This document shows, piece after piece, positions 27,177-35,390 of a stretch of 48,815 nucleotides of DNA. Source of the DNA: Phycisphaerae bacterium (lineage in GTDB: Bacteria; Planctomycetota; Phycisphaerae; Phycisphaerales; UBA1924); contig JAUHXM010000012.1 of the NCBI GenBank assembly GCA_030426605.1, positions 1 through 48,815 of the forward strand. Direction: 5' to 3'. A program made the translations under genes and the position numbers. The number at the start of each line of letters is the position of its first letter. Within the stretch, counting starts at the first letter, position 1. The notes beneath the pieces are model-generated. The model searched no databases and was not told the DNA's origin. It saw nothing but the letters and a program-made list of their open reading frames with translations.

Positions 27177-27260
27177 GTGCCACTGACCGGTCCGCCGGTC
27201 AGTGTCTCGTTGATGTGGTGCTTTCTTCGAAGCACTGACCCGAAGACGGGTCAGTGGCAC
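27177..27260. repeat. Nested inverted repeats between convergent gene ends
   Basis: Two perfect 10-bp hairpins, CACTGACCGG-TCCG-CCGGTCAGTG (27181-27204) and CACTGACCCG-AAGA-CGGGTCAGTG (27233-27256), share the CACTGACC arm. The outer segments GTGCCACTGACC (27177-27188) and GGTCAGTGGCAC (27249-27260) also pair perfectly over 12 bp. RNA could therefore fold as two small hairpins or one long stem. It fills the 95-nt convergent gap and probably terminates both genes. Confidence 0.75.
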
Positions 27261-27262
27261 GA

Positions 27263-27805
27263 TCACATGACCGCGCGCCACGCGAGCATCGCGCCCGCCA
27301 GCACCGCCGCGGCGTACACGCCCGCGGCGAGGTCATCGATCAGCACACCCCACCCGTGCGGCAGCTTCTCGAGTTGCCGCGCCGGCGGGGGCTTGATGAT
27401 GTCGAACGCCCGGAAGAGCACGAACGCGGCCCCGAAGGCGACGATCTGCTCGACGAGTCCCTGAGCAAGCCAGACCGCGACCATCGTCGCCGGTGCCACG
27501 CCCGCGGTCTCGTCGATCACGACCTCCGCGGCGTCCTTCCGCCCGAACCGCGTCTCGGCGTACCGACCCCACGCCACACAGATCACGCACGACACCACCA
27601 GCACCACGCCCGTCACGGTCAGCATGGCATACTGTGTCGCCCCCGCGAGCGCCATCACGCCCACGATCGCCCCCGGCGGCATACTGCCCCAGGTCCCCGG
27701 CGCGGGGCGCAGAAACCCGAGCCCGCCCGATGTCAGCAGCAGGGTGGGCGCGTTCAGCGGCCTGATCGGCGCGCGGTGGCGGTTCTTCGGCGCATCGATC
27801 ACCAT
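27263..27805 (-). CDS. pgpA: Phosphatidylglycerophosphatase A
   Basis: 180-residue integral membrane phosphatase that removes phosphate from phosphatidylglycerol phosphate, giving phosphatidylglycerol; it acts after PgsA. Conserved PgpA segments are clear: GFLRPAPGTWGS near the N-terminus, KDAAEVVIDETAGV centrally, and LFRAFDIIKPPPARQLEKLP then GWGVLIDDLAAGVYA at the end. Four hydrophobic helices are visible. It lies 86 nt downstream of rpmH on the same strand and may share its transcript. Confidence 0.94.
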   Translation of the reverse strand: MVIDAPKNRHRAPIRPLNAPTLLLTSGGLGFLRPAPGTWGSMPPGAIVGVMALAGATQYAMLTVTGVVLVVSCVICVAWGRYAETRFGRKDAAEVVIDETAGVAPATMVAVWLAQGLVEQIVAFGAAFVLFRAFDIIKPPPARQLEKLPHGWGVLIDDLAAGVYAAAVLAGAMLAWRAVM

Positions 27806-27891
27806 GTGCGTGCTCCGGCGCGCATGGCACGAGCGTACCGGCGCGCACCGATCGCGTGCGGTTGGTCAGGCACCCGGGTCACGCGGGAGGA

Positions 27892-28032
27892 TTACTTGGA
27901 GTTGATGGTCCGACCGATGCGGCGGCGCTTGTTGATCAAGCGGCGGCCGGCCTTGGTCTTCATGCGGGCCCGGAACCCCAGCTTCCGCCGGCGCTTCACG
28001 TTGCTGGTCCGCCTGGGGTAGTGCATCGCCAT
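27892..28032 (-). CDS. rpmH: 50S ribosomal protein bL34
   Basis: 46-residue, highly basic protein of the large subunit. The diagnostic stretch is KLGFRARMKTKAGRRLINKR, matching the bL34 HGFxxRMxTxxGRxVLxxRR signature. The N-terminus (MHYPRRTSNVKRRRK) differs from the usual KRTYQPSxxKRKR. I chose the ATG at 28032 because a GAGGA lies 8 nt upstream; an ATG two codons later is possible. rnpA and yidC, the usual neighbours, are absent: pgpA follows and rnc is divergent. Confidence 0.93.
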   Translation of the reverse strand: MAMHYPRRTSNVKRRRKLGFRARMKTKAGRRLINKRRRIGRTINSK

Positions 28033-28079
28033 GGGGTCGGTCCTCTGCCTTGCCGGTGGCCCATCGCCGCCGGGCGGCA

Positions 28080-28108
28080 ACTGTAGACCGCGCCCCGCCC
28101 GCCCTCAA
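28080..28108 (-). promoter_or_regulatory. Candidate rpmH promoter
   Basis: On the minus strand, TTGAGG (28108-28103), a 17-bp spacer and TACAGT (28085-28080) form a good sigma-70-like promoter. The implied leader to the rpmH ATG is about 40 nt and contains the ribosome binding site. Confidence 0.55.
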
Positions 28109-28275
28109 CACCCGCCGCAGCCCCGGCGGGAAAAACGGCGATTCAGGCCCAAAATCGCTGATTCTCAGCCCACTTCCCCCGTCCCCCCGGCTTGCCCGGG
28201 GTCCCCAGTCGCGCGGCTCGGTCGTGAATCGCCCGAACCCGGCTCGAGGGACTGGCCTTCCGGCCCGTCATCGAC

Positions 28276-28323
28276 GATACTGAGGTCGGACCGGCTCGGG
28301 CCGGTCCGAGGGCGCGGACCCTC
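28276..28323 (+). promoter_or_regulatory. Structured rnc leader with candidate -10
   Basis: The rpmH-rnc intergenic region (28033-28419, 387 nt) contains the rpmH promoter, a -10-like GATACT (28276-28281) facing rnc, and then strong stem-loops. One is a perfect 9-bp stem with a TCGG loop (28287-28295 with 28300-28308), followed by GAGGG/CCCTC (28308-28312 with 28319-28323). They would lie in a ~130-nt rnc leader. No gene or known RNA family was recognised in this gap. Confidence 0.4.
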
Positions 28324-28419
28324 GCCGCGCGTCACGGGTGACTCACCTGCGGACGCGTGACGAGCGCTCGCGACCAGCAACGGGCCGTGGGGGCCCGGTC
28401 GTGAAAAGCACCGGCGATC

Positions 28420-29184
28420 ATGCCGGGATTGGTGCGAGCGATGGATTCAGAATCCGCGGCGTTGCTTGAACGGGCGCAAGAGCTCCTCGGCTATCGGTTC
28501 GCCGAGCCCGAGGTGCTCCTCCTCGCGCTGACGCATTCGTCCCTCTCCGAGTCACGCCTCGACTCAAACGAGCGTCTGGAATTTTTGGGCGACGCCGTCC
28601 TGGGCATGATCGTGTGCGACCGCGTCTTCGTGGCCCACCCGAGCCTGCTCGAGGGCGAGATGACCAAGATCAAGTCCACCGTCGTCTCCCGACGGACGTG
28701 CGCCGAGCTCGCCCGCCGGCTCGAGCTCGACACCCTCATCCGCGTCGGCAAGGGCATGCAGTCGGACGCCGACCTGCCCGCCTCGCTCTCCGCGGCGGTC
28801 ATCGAGTCGCTCATCGGCGCGATGTACATCGACGGCGGCATCGACCCCGTCCGCGACTTTCTCGTGCCTCTGATCGACCCCATCATCGACGAGGCCGCCC
28901 GGTGCGGGCACCAGCGCAACTTCAAGTCCGTCCTCCAGCAGCACGCTCAGCAGGAGCTCGGCGCGATCCCCCTTTACCGCATTCTCGACGAGAAGGGTCC
29001 CGACCACGCCAAGGCGTTCAAGATCGTCGTCGAGATCGGCGGCCGCCGGTTCGAGCCGCACTGGGGGCAGTCCAAGAAACAGGCCGAGCAGCAGGCGGCC
29101 CTCAACGCCCTGCGCGAGCTGGGCGTGATCGAGACCGACGACGCCGGGCGCCTGCGCGTCGCGGACGCCGAGGGCGTGGTCTGA
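28420..29184 (+). CDS. rnc: Ribonuclease III
   Basis: 254-residue double-stranded RNA endonuclease for rRNA and mRNA processing. The catalytic domain carries the signature NERLEFLGDAVLGM (Glu54, Asp58). A C-terminal dsRNA-binding domain spans ~165-238 (NFKSVLQQHAQQELGAIPLY and QSKKQAEQQAALNAL). Glu129 (AAVIESLIGAMYIDGG) matches the essential Glu117 of E. coli. The position three residues before it, normally a metal-binding Asp (Asp114 in E. coli), is Ala126. The ATG at 28420 or the one at 28441 (MDSESAAL) could initiate. The leader is highly structured, which recalls RNase III autoregulation in E. coli. Confidence 0.94.
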   Translation: MPGLVRAMDSESAALLERAQELLGYRFAEPEVLLLALTHSSLSESRLDSNERLEFLGDAVLGMIVCDRVFVAHPSLLEGEMTKIKSTVVSRRTCAELARRLELDTLIRVGKGMQSDADLPASLSAAVIESLIGAMYIDGGIDPVRDFLVPLIDPIIDEAARCGHQRNFKSVLQQHAQQELGAIPLYRILDEKGPDHAKAFKIVVEIGGRRFEPHWGQSKKQAEQQAALNALRELGVIETDDAGRLRVADAEGVV

Positions 29185-29185
29185 C

Positions 29186-30568
29186 TCAATCGATCCGGAT
29201 GTCCACGACGACGGGCAGGTGATCGCTCGCCGAGGTGTCGGTGCGCTCGATGCCCGCTTCTGCGAGCGCCGCGTCGCTGAGCCGGCGCGCGTCGAGCACG
29301 AACGCCTCCAGAATCCGGGCGTTCAGATCGCCCACGAGCACCCAGTCGAGCCGCCCGGGCGTGAACGAGCTGTCGTCGTCCGACCACGTGTAGACCGACC
29401 CGTCCCCCAGCACGCGCGGCTCGGCGATCGCGAGCGACGACCCGTCCACGTCCAGCGACTGTGCGAGGATGTCCACCGCCGGGCGCGAACCGACCAGATT
29501 GAGATCGCCCGCGACGACCACCGTGTCGGGCGTCGCATCGGGGAACATCGCGGGCAGCGCGGCACCGATCGCGTGCGCCTCGGCTTCGCGCCGGACGTCC
29601 TCGTCGGAACCCGCGGACCCGCAGCACTTGAGGTGCACGCTGCCGCACAGCAGCTCGCCCACGGGCGTCCGGACGACCGCACCCACGCACCGCGCGGGCC
29701 ACGAATCCTCCATGGCGACGGGCCCGCCGGGGCCGTCGATCAGCGCGTGACGCGTGACCACGCCCACGCCCGAGTCGGGCAGCGACGCGGCGTGCCACCC
29801 GCGGCCGCCGACCGGGGCGTGCTCGTCGAACCACGCCGCCATCGCCGCCGAATCGATGTCGTCCCACTCTTGCACGAGCACGACGTCCGGCGCGAGCGCC
29901 GTGATCACGCGCCCGAACGCGCCGGGGTCCTGCTGCGGCGATCCGCGCAGGACGTTCCAGCTCACCACCCGCACGCACCCATCAACGGTGGGGGGGACGA
30001 CCGCCTCGTCGGCGTCCGGCTCGCCCGGGCGGTGCACCGCGACGGTGAACGCCCGCGCGTCGTTGCCGTTCACGATCACGCCGCGCATCTCCCCGCCCGC
30101 GTCGGCGAGGTCACCCATCGCCCAGCTGTCTCGTGCGAACCGGGCCTCGAACTCCGTCGCGGCGTACGTCGGCGCGAAGTGGAAATCGAAGGCCGCGTGC
30201 CCCGAGTCGCTCGGCTCGCCGTCTTCATCGAACGTGCGGACCGCCGAGCCGTACCCCTTGCCCTCGGGCGAGAGCGCGATCTCGATCTCGGCGCCCACGC
30301 CGTGCTCGCCGTGCCCGGTGCCCGCGTTGCTGTCGGCATCGATCAGCAGACGCAGCGGCGTCCCCGACGCCTGCAGCGTGCGCGGTTCGTCGATCCGGAA
30401 CCGCAGGTACACGTAGTCGTCATCGGCCACCGCCCGATGACCCACCGGCCAGTCGCCCGTGTCGCCGTCCACGCGGATGGAGGTTGGCCCTGGGTCGATC
30501 GCGCACGCGCCGAGCCCCGTGAGAAGCCCAGACAGTGCGGTCAACGCGGCGATGGCGGTGCGGTGCAT
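29186..30568 (-). CDS. Endonuclease/exonuclease/phosphatase-fold lipoprotein
   Basis: 460 residues from the ATG at 30568. The signal peptide ends in a lipobox (TGLGAC/A), so the protein should be lipid-anchored outside the cytoplasm. Residues ~25-190 form a beta-rich domain (IRVDGDTGDWP) resembling CBM9/DOMON-type modules. The EEP domain follows (~200-460), with VRVVSWNVLRGS, VLVQEWDD (catalytic Glu), VVVAGDLNLVGS and TSASDHLPVVVDI (Asp-His pair). The substrate may be DNA, a phospholipid head group or a phosphorylated small molecule. It lies 79 nt after the T7SS-like ATPase on the same strand, with its own candidate promoter, so a link to that module is only suggestive. Confidence 0.87.
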   Translation of the reverse strand: MHRTAIAALTALSGLLTGLGACAIDPGPTSIRVDGDTGDWPVGHRAVADDDYVYLRFRIDEPRTLQASGTPLRLLIDADSNAGTGHGEHGVGAEIEIALSPEGKGYGSAVRTFDEDGEPSDSGHAAFDFHFAPTYAATEFEARFARDSWAMGDLADAGGEMRGVIVNGNDARAFTVAVHRPGEPDADEAVVPPTVDGCVRVVSWNVLRGSPQQDPGAFGRVITALAPDVVLVQEWDDIDSAAMAAWFDEHAPVGGRGWHAASLPDSGVGVVTRHALIDGPGGPVAMEDSWPARCVGAVVRTPVGELLCGSVHLKCCGSAGSDEDVRREAEAHAIGAALPAMFPDATPDTVVVAGDLNLVGSRPAVDILAQSLDVDGSSLAIAEPRVLGDGSVYTWSDDDSSFTPGRLDWVLVGDLNARILEAFVLDARRLSDAALAEAGIERTDTSASDHLPVVVDIRID

Positions 30569-30610
30569 GGATCGTCCCCCGGCCCGCACGACCCGCGGGC
30601 GTCCGCCGCG

Positions 30611-30639
30611 AGCGTAGCGGCACCGCCAGCGGCCGCCAA
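30611..30639 (-). promoter_or_regulatory. Candidate promoter of the EEP lipoprotein gene
   Basis: On the minus strand, TTGGCG (30639-30634), a 17-bp spacer and TACGCT (30616-30611). It starts 9 bp after the stop codon of the large ATPase gene and would give a leader of about 36 nt. Confidence 0.5.
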
Positions 30640-30647
30640 GGGCGAAC

Positions 30648-33600
30648 TCACCCCCGCGCCCGAAGCCGCTCCGCGAGGGCTCGCACGAAGCCGTCGTCGG
30701 GCACGCCGTACGGGCGGAATTTCTCCTCGACGCCCGTCTCGTCCGAGTGGAAGATCGCCCGGTTCAGCCCGAGCCTGGACGCCCCGGCCGACTCGATGAG
30801 CTGCGAACTGTCCGCCGACGACATCTGCATGAGCGCCCGCTGCTCGAACTCGCCGACGCTCGAACGCTCGAGCGAGCGTGACAGGTTCGCGGCTGTATCG
30901 CACCAGCAGACCGTGAACACGCCGAGCCCCGGCCCCTCGCGAAGCACGTGTGCGAGCATCTTGTCCGGGCTCGCAGGCTTGTCCTCGTCGTCCATCGAGA
31001 ACGAGAAATCATCCTCGGCGCGTCGCAGGGATCGCAAGCGGTGCAGGCCGTTGATGAGTACGAACACCGCCGGCTCACCGGTCTTGTTGCTCTCCTCGCG
31101 CTGCGTAACGATCTGATCGACGCCCGCGAGCGCGTCCGCCGCGTTGCGCCACCCGGCAAACGTGTGCTCGTGCGGCAGCGCTTCGGCGAACCGCTCGAGC
31201 GCGCCGAACCCGGGGTCATCCTCGGGTGTGCCGTCGAGGATCACGAACCGCGCTGAGCCCGCACCCGAGACGCCGTGCTGCGCCGCGAGCGAGAGCAACA
31301 CGCCGGACATCATCCCGAGGGCCGTCTCCGATTGCTGCCCGATGATGAGCAGGTTCGAGCCCGAGCGCCGGCGGAGCGTTGCGCCCGCCGCGTCCTTGAT
31401 CGCGACGGGATCGCCCACCCAGGCCCGGGGCGCGGGCAGCGCTGCCGTCGGCGCGCCGCCCGACGCCGCCTTCTCGAGCGCCGCGCTCGTCTCCAGCCGC
31501 GCCGCGGCGTTGCCCTCAAACACGATCGGGGGCTCGAACGTCACGCCCCGCTCGCGCGCCAGATTCGCGACGCGCGCCAGCCCGCCGTCGCGGTCCTTGT
31601 CGCTCAGCCACGACGTCTGGAACGGCGTGTTGCCCTCGACCAGGCCGCCCGCGTCGTTGTAGATCGCCTCGCCCGGGCGCGTCAGCAGGCGCGCCGCGCC
31701 ATTGTCCTCGCTCAAAATCAGATAGCTGTCCGTCTCCGAGCACTGCAGCGCGATCCGCACGCCCATCTGCCCGACCGTCGAACGCGCCAGCGTGTACGCC
31801 CCGCTGAGCGTCTGCGACCCCAGCAGCACGTGGATCCCGAACGCCCGGCCCTGCCGGACCAGCCGATCGAGCAGCAGCGCCGCGTCCTGCGCGATCCGGT
31901 CGTCCTCGACGAAGAACTCCTGGAACTCGTCGATCACCAGCATGATCCGCGGCATCCGGTGCCCGGGCTTCGCCTCGCGGAACGCGCCGATCGACTGCGC
32001 CCCGACCTCGCGGAACAGGTCGCCCCGCGTCTTGAGCTCCTCGTCGAGGCGTTGCAGCACGCTGAGCCCGAACTCACGGTCGGACTCGATCGCGACCGCC
32101 CGGATGTGCGGGATCTCCCCGCCCGCGTACGCCTTGAACTCCACGCCCTTCTTGAAGTCCACGAGGTAGAACTCAAGCTCGTCCGGGCTGTGCCACATCG
32201 CCGCCGCCGTGATCATCACGTGCAGGAGCGTGGACTTGCCCGAGCCCGTCTTGCCCGCGATGAGCGCGTGCTGGCTCGTGCCCTTGCCAAGGTTCAGCTC
32301 GTGCACACGCGTCGCGCCCGACTTGCCGAGCGGCACGGCCACCTCGCTCGCGCTCGATCGCGTCCAGAGCTGGTCGTCCTCTGGCGCGATGGTGCGGAAG
32401 GGAACCTCGACGCGCCCCGCCTCGACGGACGCCGCGCCGACCTTCCGGATCAGCTCGTCGAAGACACGCTCCTCGGGCTCGTCGTCGAGGGTGAGAGGCA
32501 CCTCGCCGAGCACGTCGTCCGCGATCGAGAACGAACCGTCGTCGCCCGCCCGGATCACCAACGCGTGGGCGCGCAGGTCGTCAAGATCCACGCCCTGGGG
32601 CGTGGGCTTGCCTGGGTCCGCGAGGATGATCGTGTGCACGCCGCACCGCGCGCCCGAGTCGGCGATGCTCGCGAGCCGACGCCCCGCCTCGTCCGTGAAG
32701 TTCGCCGGGAAGTCCGCGACGACGAGGTAGCGGTACGGCTCGGCGATCTCGCCCGCCACCTCGTTGTACGCCTCGATCGTCGCGTACTCGTCGCGCAGGT
32801 ACTTCTGAATGACGGTCTCCATGTGCTCCGTCAGATCCGTCAGGCGCTGCTCGATGTGACGCTGCTCGGTCCAGATCCGCGCGTTCACGAGCGCCGGGTC
32901 ATGGTCCGTCAGGCGCATGAACCCCGCGAAGCTCTGCCCGAGCCCGACGGGGTCCAGGATCGTGAACCGCACCCGCCCCGGCGGATACCCCGCGAGCAGC
33001 CGCGCCATCGCGACGCGCACCGCCGCGAGCGCCCGCGGCCGTGCCGCGTCGCCCGCCTCAATCAGCAGCGACCCACGCCCGGGCAGATCGATCGCCGCGG
33101 GCAGCTCGAAGCTGGTCGAAAAATCCCCGAGCAACCCGGGATCGCTCGGCAGCCCGCCCGGCATCCTCGCGCCCGAGACCTTCAGCCGCCCGACCGTCGC
33201 GCCGGGCGCCGGCGAGACCGGCGGCACCCACCCGCGCCAGCTCGGCGACGACCACGACGGGAACGCCGCCGCGACCTCCGATTCGACCTCCTCGCCCGTC
33301 GAGCTGACGCGCGTCATCCCCGAGAGCCACGCGTCCTTCATCGCGGCGTGGGCCTTGTCGTACGCCTCGAGCGCTTCGCGCTCGATCCTCTCGTACGTCG
33401 CAAGCGCGGTGCGCGTCGAGGACTCGTGCTCGGCCTCCGCCGCTGCCCTGTGCTCGGCGGCCTTCTCGTTCATCTCCGTGGTGCTCGAATCGCGTTTCTC
33501 CGTGATGGCACGCGTCTCGGTGTCGAAGGCCTCTCGGAGTGCCGCGGCCTCATCGTCGAGCTGCTGCGTCGCCTGCGAACGCGTCATCGCGTGCTTGGTC

Positions 33601-34601
33601 TGCGCAGATTCCAGCTCCTTGTTGCGCCGACTTGTCAGGTTCGCGAGCTCGGTCTCGTTCGTGAGGGTGAACCGTTCCATCGCGGTGCCGGCGAGTGACC
33701 GCGCCCGAGCCGCGTGCGTCAGCACGCCAGACGCCGCCCCCGAGATCTGCCCCCGCGCGACGCGTGACGCATGGAACGCGAGCCCGCCCAGCGCCGCGCC
33801 GACCAGGACACCCGCGACGATGGGCCAGAGAAGCGACGACCACCCGATGGCGAACCCGACGCCGGCCGCCACCCCGAGCGCCAGGATCGGCGGCGCCGCC
33901 GCGAGCACGCCCGCGCGCGCGAGCTTGGGCAGCGTCAGCTTCCGAGCCGCATCGAGCGCCGCGCGGGCCTCTTCGATCTGCTCATCGAGCGCCGCCTTTG
34001 CGCCGGGCCCGTCGAGTTCCGCAAGCCCGGGGTCTTCGGGCGCCGGCTCGGGTGTTGGCTGCGCGGGAGCCGCGAGCGTGAGTGCTTCCGCTTCGAGCTT
34101 CTCGATGTCCGACAGGGACCCCTTCATCGATGCGTGCAACTCCTTGAGCTGCGCGCGCAATCGGGGCGAGGCGCCCTCGACGACCGTCTCGGCGAGCCAT
34201 TGGGCCTCCCGGAACGACGCCTCAATTTTCTCCAGCACGTCCGCCCGCCGCCGCTTCAAGTCGTTGGACGCCCGCTCGTACCGCGCCTTCGCGGGCCCGA
34301 TCGCCTCGGCGTGCCGTGTCTCGATCTGCTCCGTCCGCTTGGCGATCTCGTGCTCGAGCTGACGGAGCCTCGCCGCGAGCCGCTCGTCCGCCTCGCGCGT
34401 CGCCTCGTCGCGATCACGCGTCGCCGCCCTGAGCGCCTCGTCGCGCTCGGCGGTCATGGTCTTCTCGGCCTCAGCGCGCGCCGCGCACAGGCGTTCCATG
34501 TCCGCGACCAGCTTGCGCGTGCGCACCATCCAGGGTTCGACGCGCGACCACGACCGGTCATCACGCTTCGAGTCGGTCTGTTTGTGTGACGCCCGAGTCA
34601 T
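30648..34601 (-). CDS. Membrane-anchored FtsK/EssC-like ATPase of a type VII-like module
   Basis: 1317 residues. Order: coiled coil (~35-135, with a second helical stretch to ~225); two transmembrane helices (~231-252 and ~257-277); a second coiled coil (~300-425); a linker domain; then an FtsK/SpoIIIE ATPase. Walker A is AGKTGSGKST (Lys789) and Walker B MLVIDEF (Asp891-Glu892). A second, C-terminal P-loop-like domain has a degenerate site, NLLIIGQQSETAL (~1082-1094), as in the multi-ATPase EssC/EccC motors of type VII secretion. No FHA domain is present. The gene starts 7 nt after a WXG100-like gene, with AGGGG overlapping that stop. Most likely it powers export of the small helical proteins encoded upstream; DNA translocation is the alternative. 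Confidence 0.85.
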   Translation of the reverse strand: MTRASHKQTDSKRDDRSWSRVEPWMVRTRKLVADMERLCAARAEAEKTMTAERDEALRAATRDRDEATREADERLAARLRQLEHEIAKRTEQIETRHAEAIGPAKARYERASNDLKRRRADVLEKIEASFREAQWLAETVVEGASPRLRAQLKELHASMKGSLSDIEKLEAEALTLAAPAQPTPEPAPEDPGLAELDGPGAKAALDEQIEEARAALDAARKLTLPKLARAGVLAAAPPILALGVAAGVGFAIGWSSLLWPIVAGVLVGAALGGLAFHASRVARGQISGAASGVLTHAARARSLAGTAMERFTLTNETELANLTSRRNKELESAQTKHAMTRSQATQQLDDEAAALREAFDTETRAITEKRDSSTTEMNEKAAEHRAAAEAEHESSTRTALATYERIEREALEAYDKAHAAMKDAWLSGMTRVSSTGEEVESEVAAAFPSWSSPSWRGWVPPVSPAPGATVGRLKVSGARMPGGLPSDPGLLGDFSTSFELPAAIDLPGRGSLLIEAGDAARPRALAAVRVAMARLLAGYPPGRVRFTILDPVGLGQSFAGFMRLTDHDPALVNARIWTEQRHIEQRLTDLTEHMETVIQKYLRDEYATIEAYNEVAGEIAEPYRYLVVADFPANFTDEAGRRLASIADSGARCGVHTIILADPGKPTPQGVDLDDLRAHALVIRAGDDGSFSIADDVLGEVPLTLDDEPEERVFDELIRKVGAASVEAGRVEVPFRTIAPEDDQLWTRSSASEVAVPLGKSGATRVHELNLGKGTSQHALIAGKTGSGKSTLLHVMITAAAMWHSPDELEFYLVDFKKGVEFKAYAGGEIPHIRAVAIESDREFGLSVLQRLDEELKTRGDLFREVGAQSIGAFREAKPGHRMPRIMLVIDEFQEFFVEDDRIAQDAALLLDRLVRQGRAFGIHVLLGSQTLSGAYTLARSTVGQMGVRIALQCSETDSYLILSEDNGAARLLTRPGEAIYNDAGGLVEGNTPFQTSWLSDKDRDGGLARVANLARERGVTFEPPIVFEGNAAARLETSAALEKAASGGAPTAALPAPRAWVGDPVAIKDAAGATLRRRSGSNLLIIGQQSETALGMMSGVLLSLAAQHGVSGAGSARFVILDGTPEDDPGFGALERFAEALPHEHTFAGWRNAADALAGVDQIVTQREESNKTGEPAVFVLINGLHRLRSLRRAEDDFSFSMDDEDKPASPDKMLAHVLREGPGLGVFTVCWCDTAANLSRSLERSSVGEFEQRALMQMSSADSSQLIESAGASRLGLNRAIFHSDETGVEEKFRPYGVPDDGFVRALAERLRARG

Positions 34602-34608
34602 TCGGCCC

Positions 34609-34821
34609 CTATTCGCACGCCTGCCTCGCCCGTTCCACGACGGACGCCAGCTTCTCGATCGCCTCGGCCGACTGCCGCACGTGCCGGTCCACCGGATCTA
34701 TAAAGCGTTTCTCGAACGCGTCAGCGTTCGAGTCGTCCCACACGTCGCGCAGCCGGTCCCACTTGCCCAGCAAGTCCCGACGCGCATCCAGCAGCATCCC
34801 ACGCCCAACACCCAGGCTCAC
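34609..34821 (-). CDS. WXG100-like small helical protein B
   Basis: 70 residues, all-helical, predicted as a helix-turn-helix hairpin like EsxA/EsxB. The turn carries Trp28-Asp-Asp30 in place of Trp-x-Gly, with Phe36 and Phe40 at +8 and +12 (VWDDSNADAFEKRF). The partner encoded at 35387-35659 shows the same W-x-D-x5-F-x3-F spacing. A GTG start overlaps the stop of the upstream coiled-coil gene (GTGA). There is no signal peptide. Probably a secreted or structural substrate of the adjoining ATPase (inference). Confidence 0.7.
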   Translation of the reverse strand: MSLGVGRGMLLDARRDLLGKWDRLRDVWDDSNADAFEKRFIDPVDRHVRQSAEAIEKLASVVERARQACE

Positions 34822-35390
34822 GCGTCACCCCCGTCCGATTGTTGATCCGCGTCGTCGCCCGAATCTTCGGGCAGCCTCGGCGCGGGCTTACCGGACTCGG
34901 GCCCGCCCACCGCGAGGTACGCGTCGATCGCGTCCGCCATCGAGTTCAACGCCGCGATCGCCCGGTCCATATCCGACCGCGCAAACCAGCTGAGCCCGGA
35001 CGTCGCCCCCCGGAACTCCTCGAGGGCCTTGTCCACGACGCGGACCCACCGCTGCGTCTCCTGCAGCTTCGCCTCCGCGTGCGCGAGATCCCGCTTCGCC
35101 TTGCGCAGCGCCAGCTCCGCGTCCACCGTGGACCGCTGCTCGTCCGGGTTGAGCGGCCGCTTGGACTCGAGCGTGGACCGCGCCCGCGTGACAAGCTCCT
35201 GCCGGCGCTGGATCTGCCGCTTCCAGTGGGGGAGCCGGTCGTTGCGCACCCAGTCCGCCATCCGGCTCGCGGTCGCCTCGGCGGTCATGAGCCCAGTCAG
35301 CGCTTCGTCGCGGAATTCAACCAGCGCGGGCACGAACCCGCGCAGCGCCCCGGTCTCCGTGATGCGTGCCGACTCGCCCATGCCAATCAC
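34818..35390 (-). CDS. Coiled-coil protein between two WXG100-like genes
   Basis: 190 residues, no signal peptide or membrane helix. A long, highly charged helical section (~55-125: WKRQIQRRQELVTRARSTLE, LRKAKRDLAHAEAKLQETQR) is followed by a shorter helix with Trp residues and an acidic, disordered C-terminus (EDSGDDADQQSDGGD). It overlaps both neighbours by 4 nt (ATGA upstream, GTGA downstream), so it is translationally coupled and should be made in step with them. I recognise no family. It could be a chaperone, a filament/adaptor or a larger secreted helical partner of the WXG100-like pair. Confidence 0.72.
   Translation of the reverse strand: MIGMGESARITETGALRGFVPALVEFRDEALTGLMTAEATASRMADWVRNDRLPHWKRQIQRRQELVTRARSTLESKRPLNPDEQRSTVDAELALRKAKRDLAHAEAKLQETQRWVRVVDKALEEFRGATSGLSWFARSDMDRAIAALNSMADAIDAYLAVGGPESGKPAPRLPEDSGDDADQQSDGGDA

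Noticed and set aside
28033-28419. Possible small structured RNA (SRP RNA, 6S or RNase P) between rpmH and rnc
   Set aside because: Strong hairpins exist, but no conserved SRP GGAA-loop motif, RNase P core or 6S bubble could be recognised.
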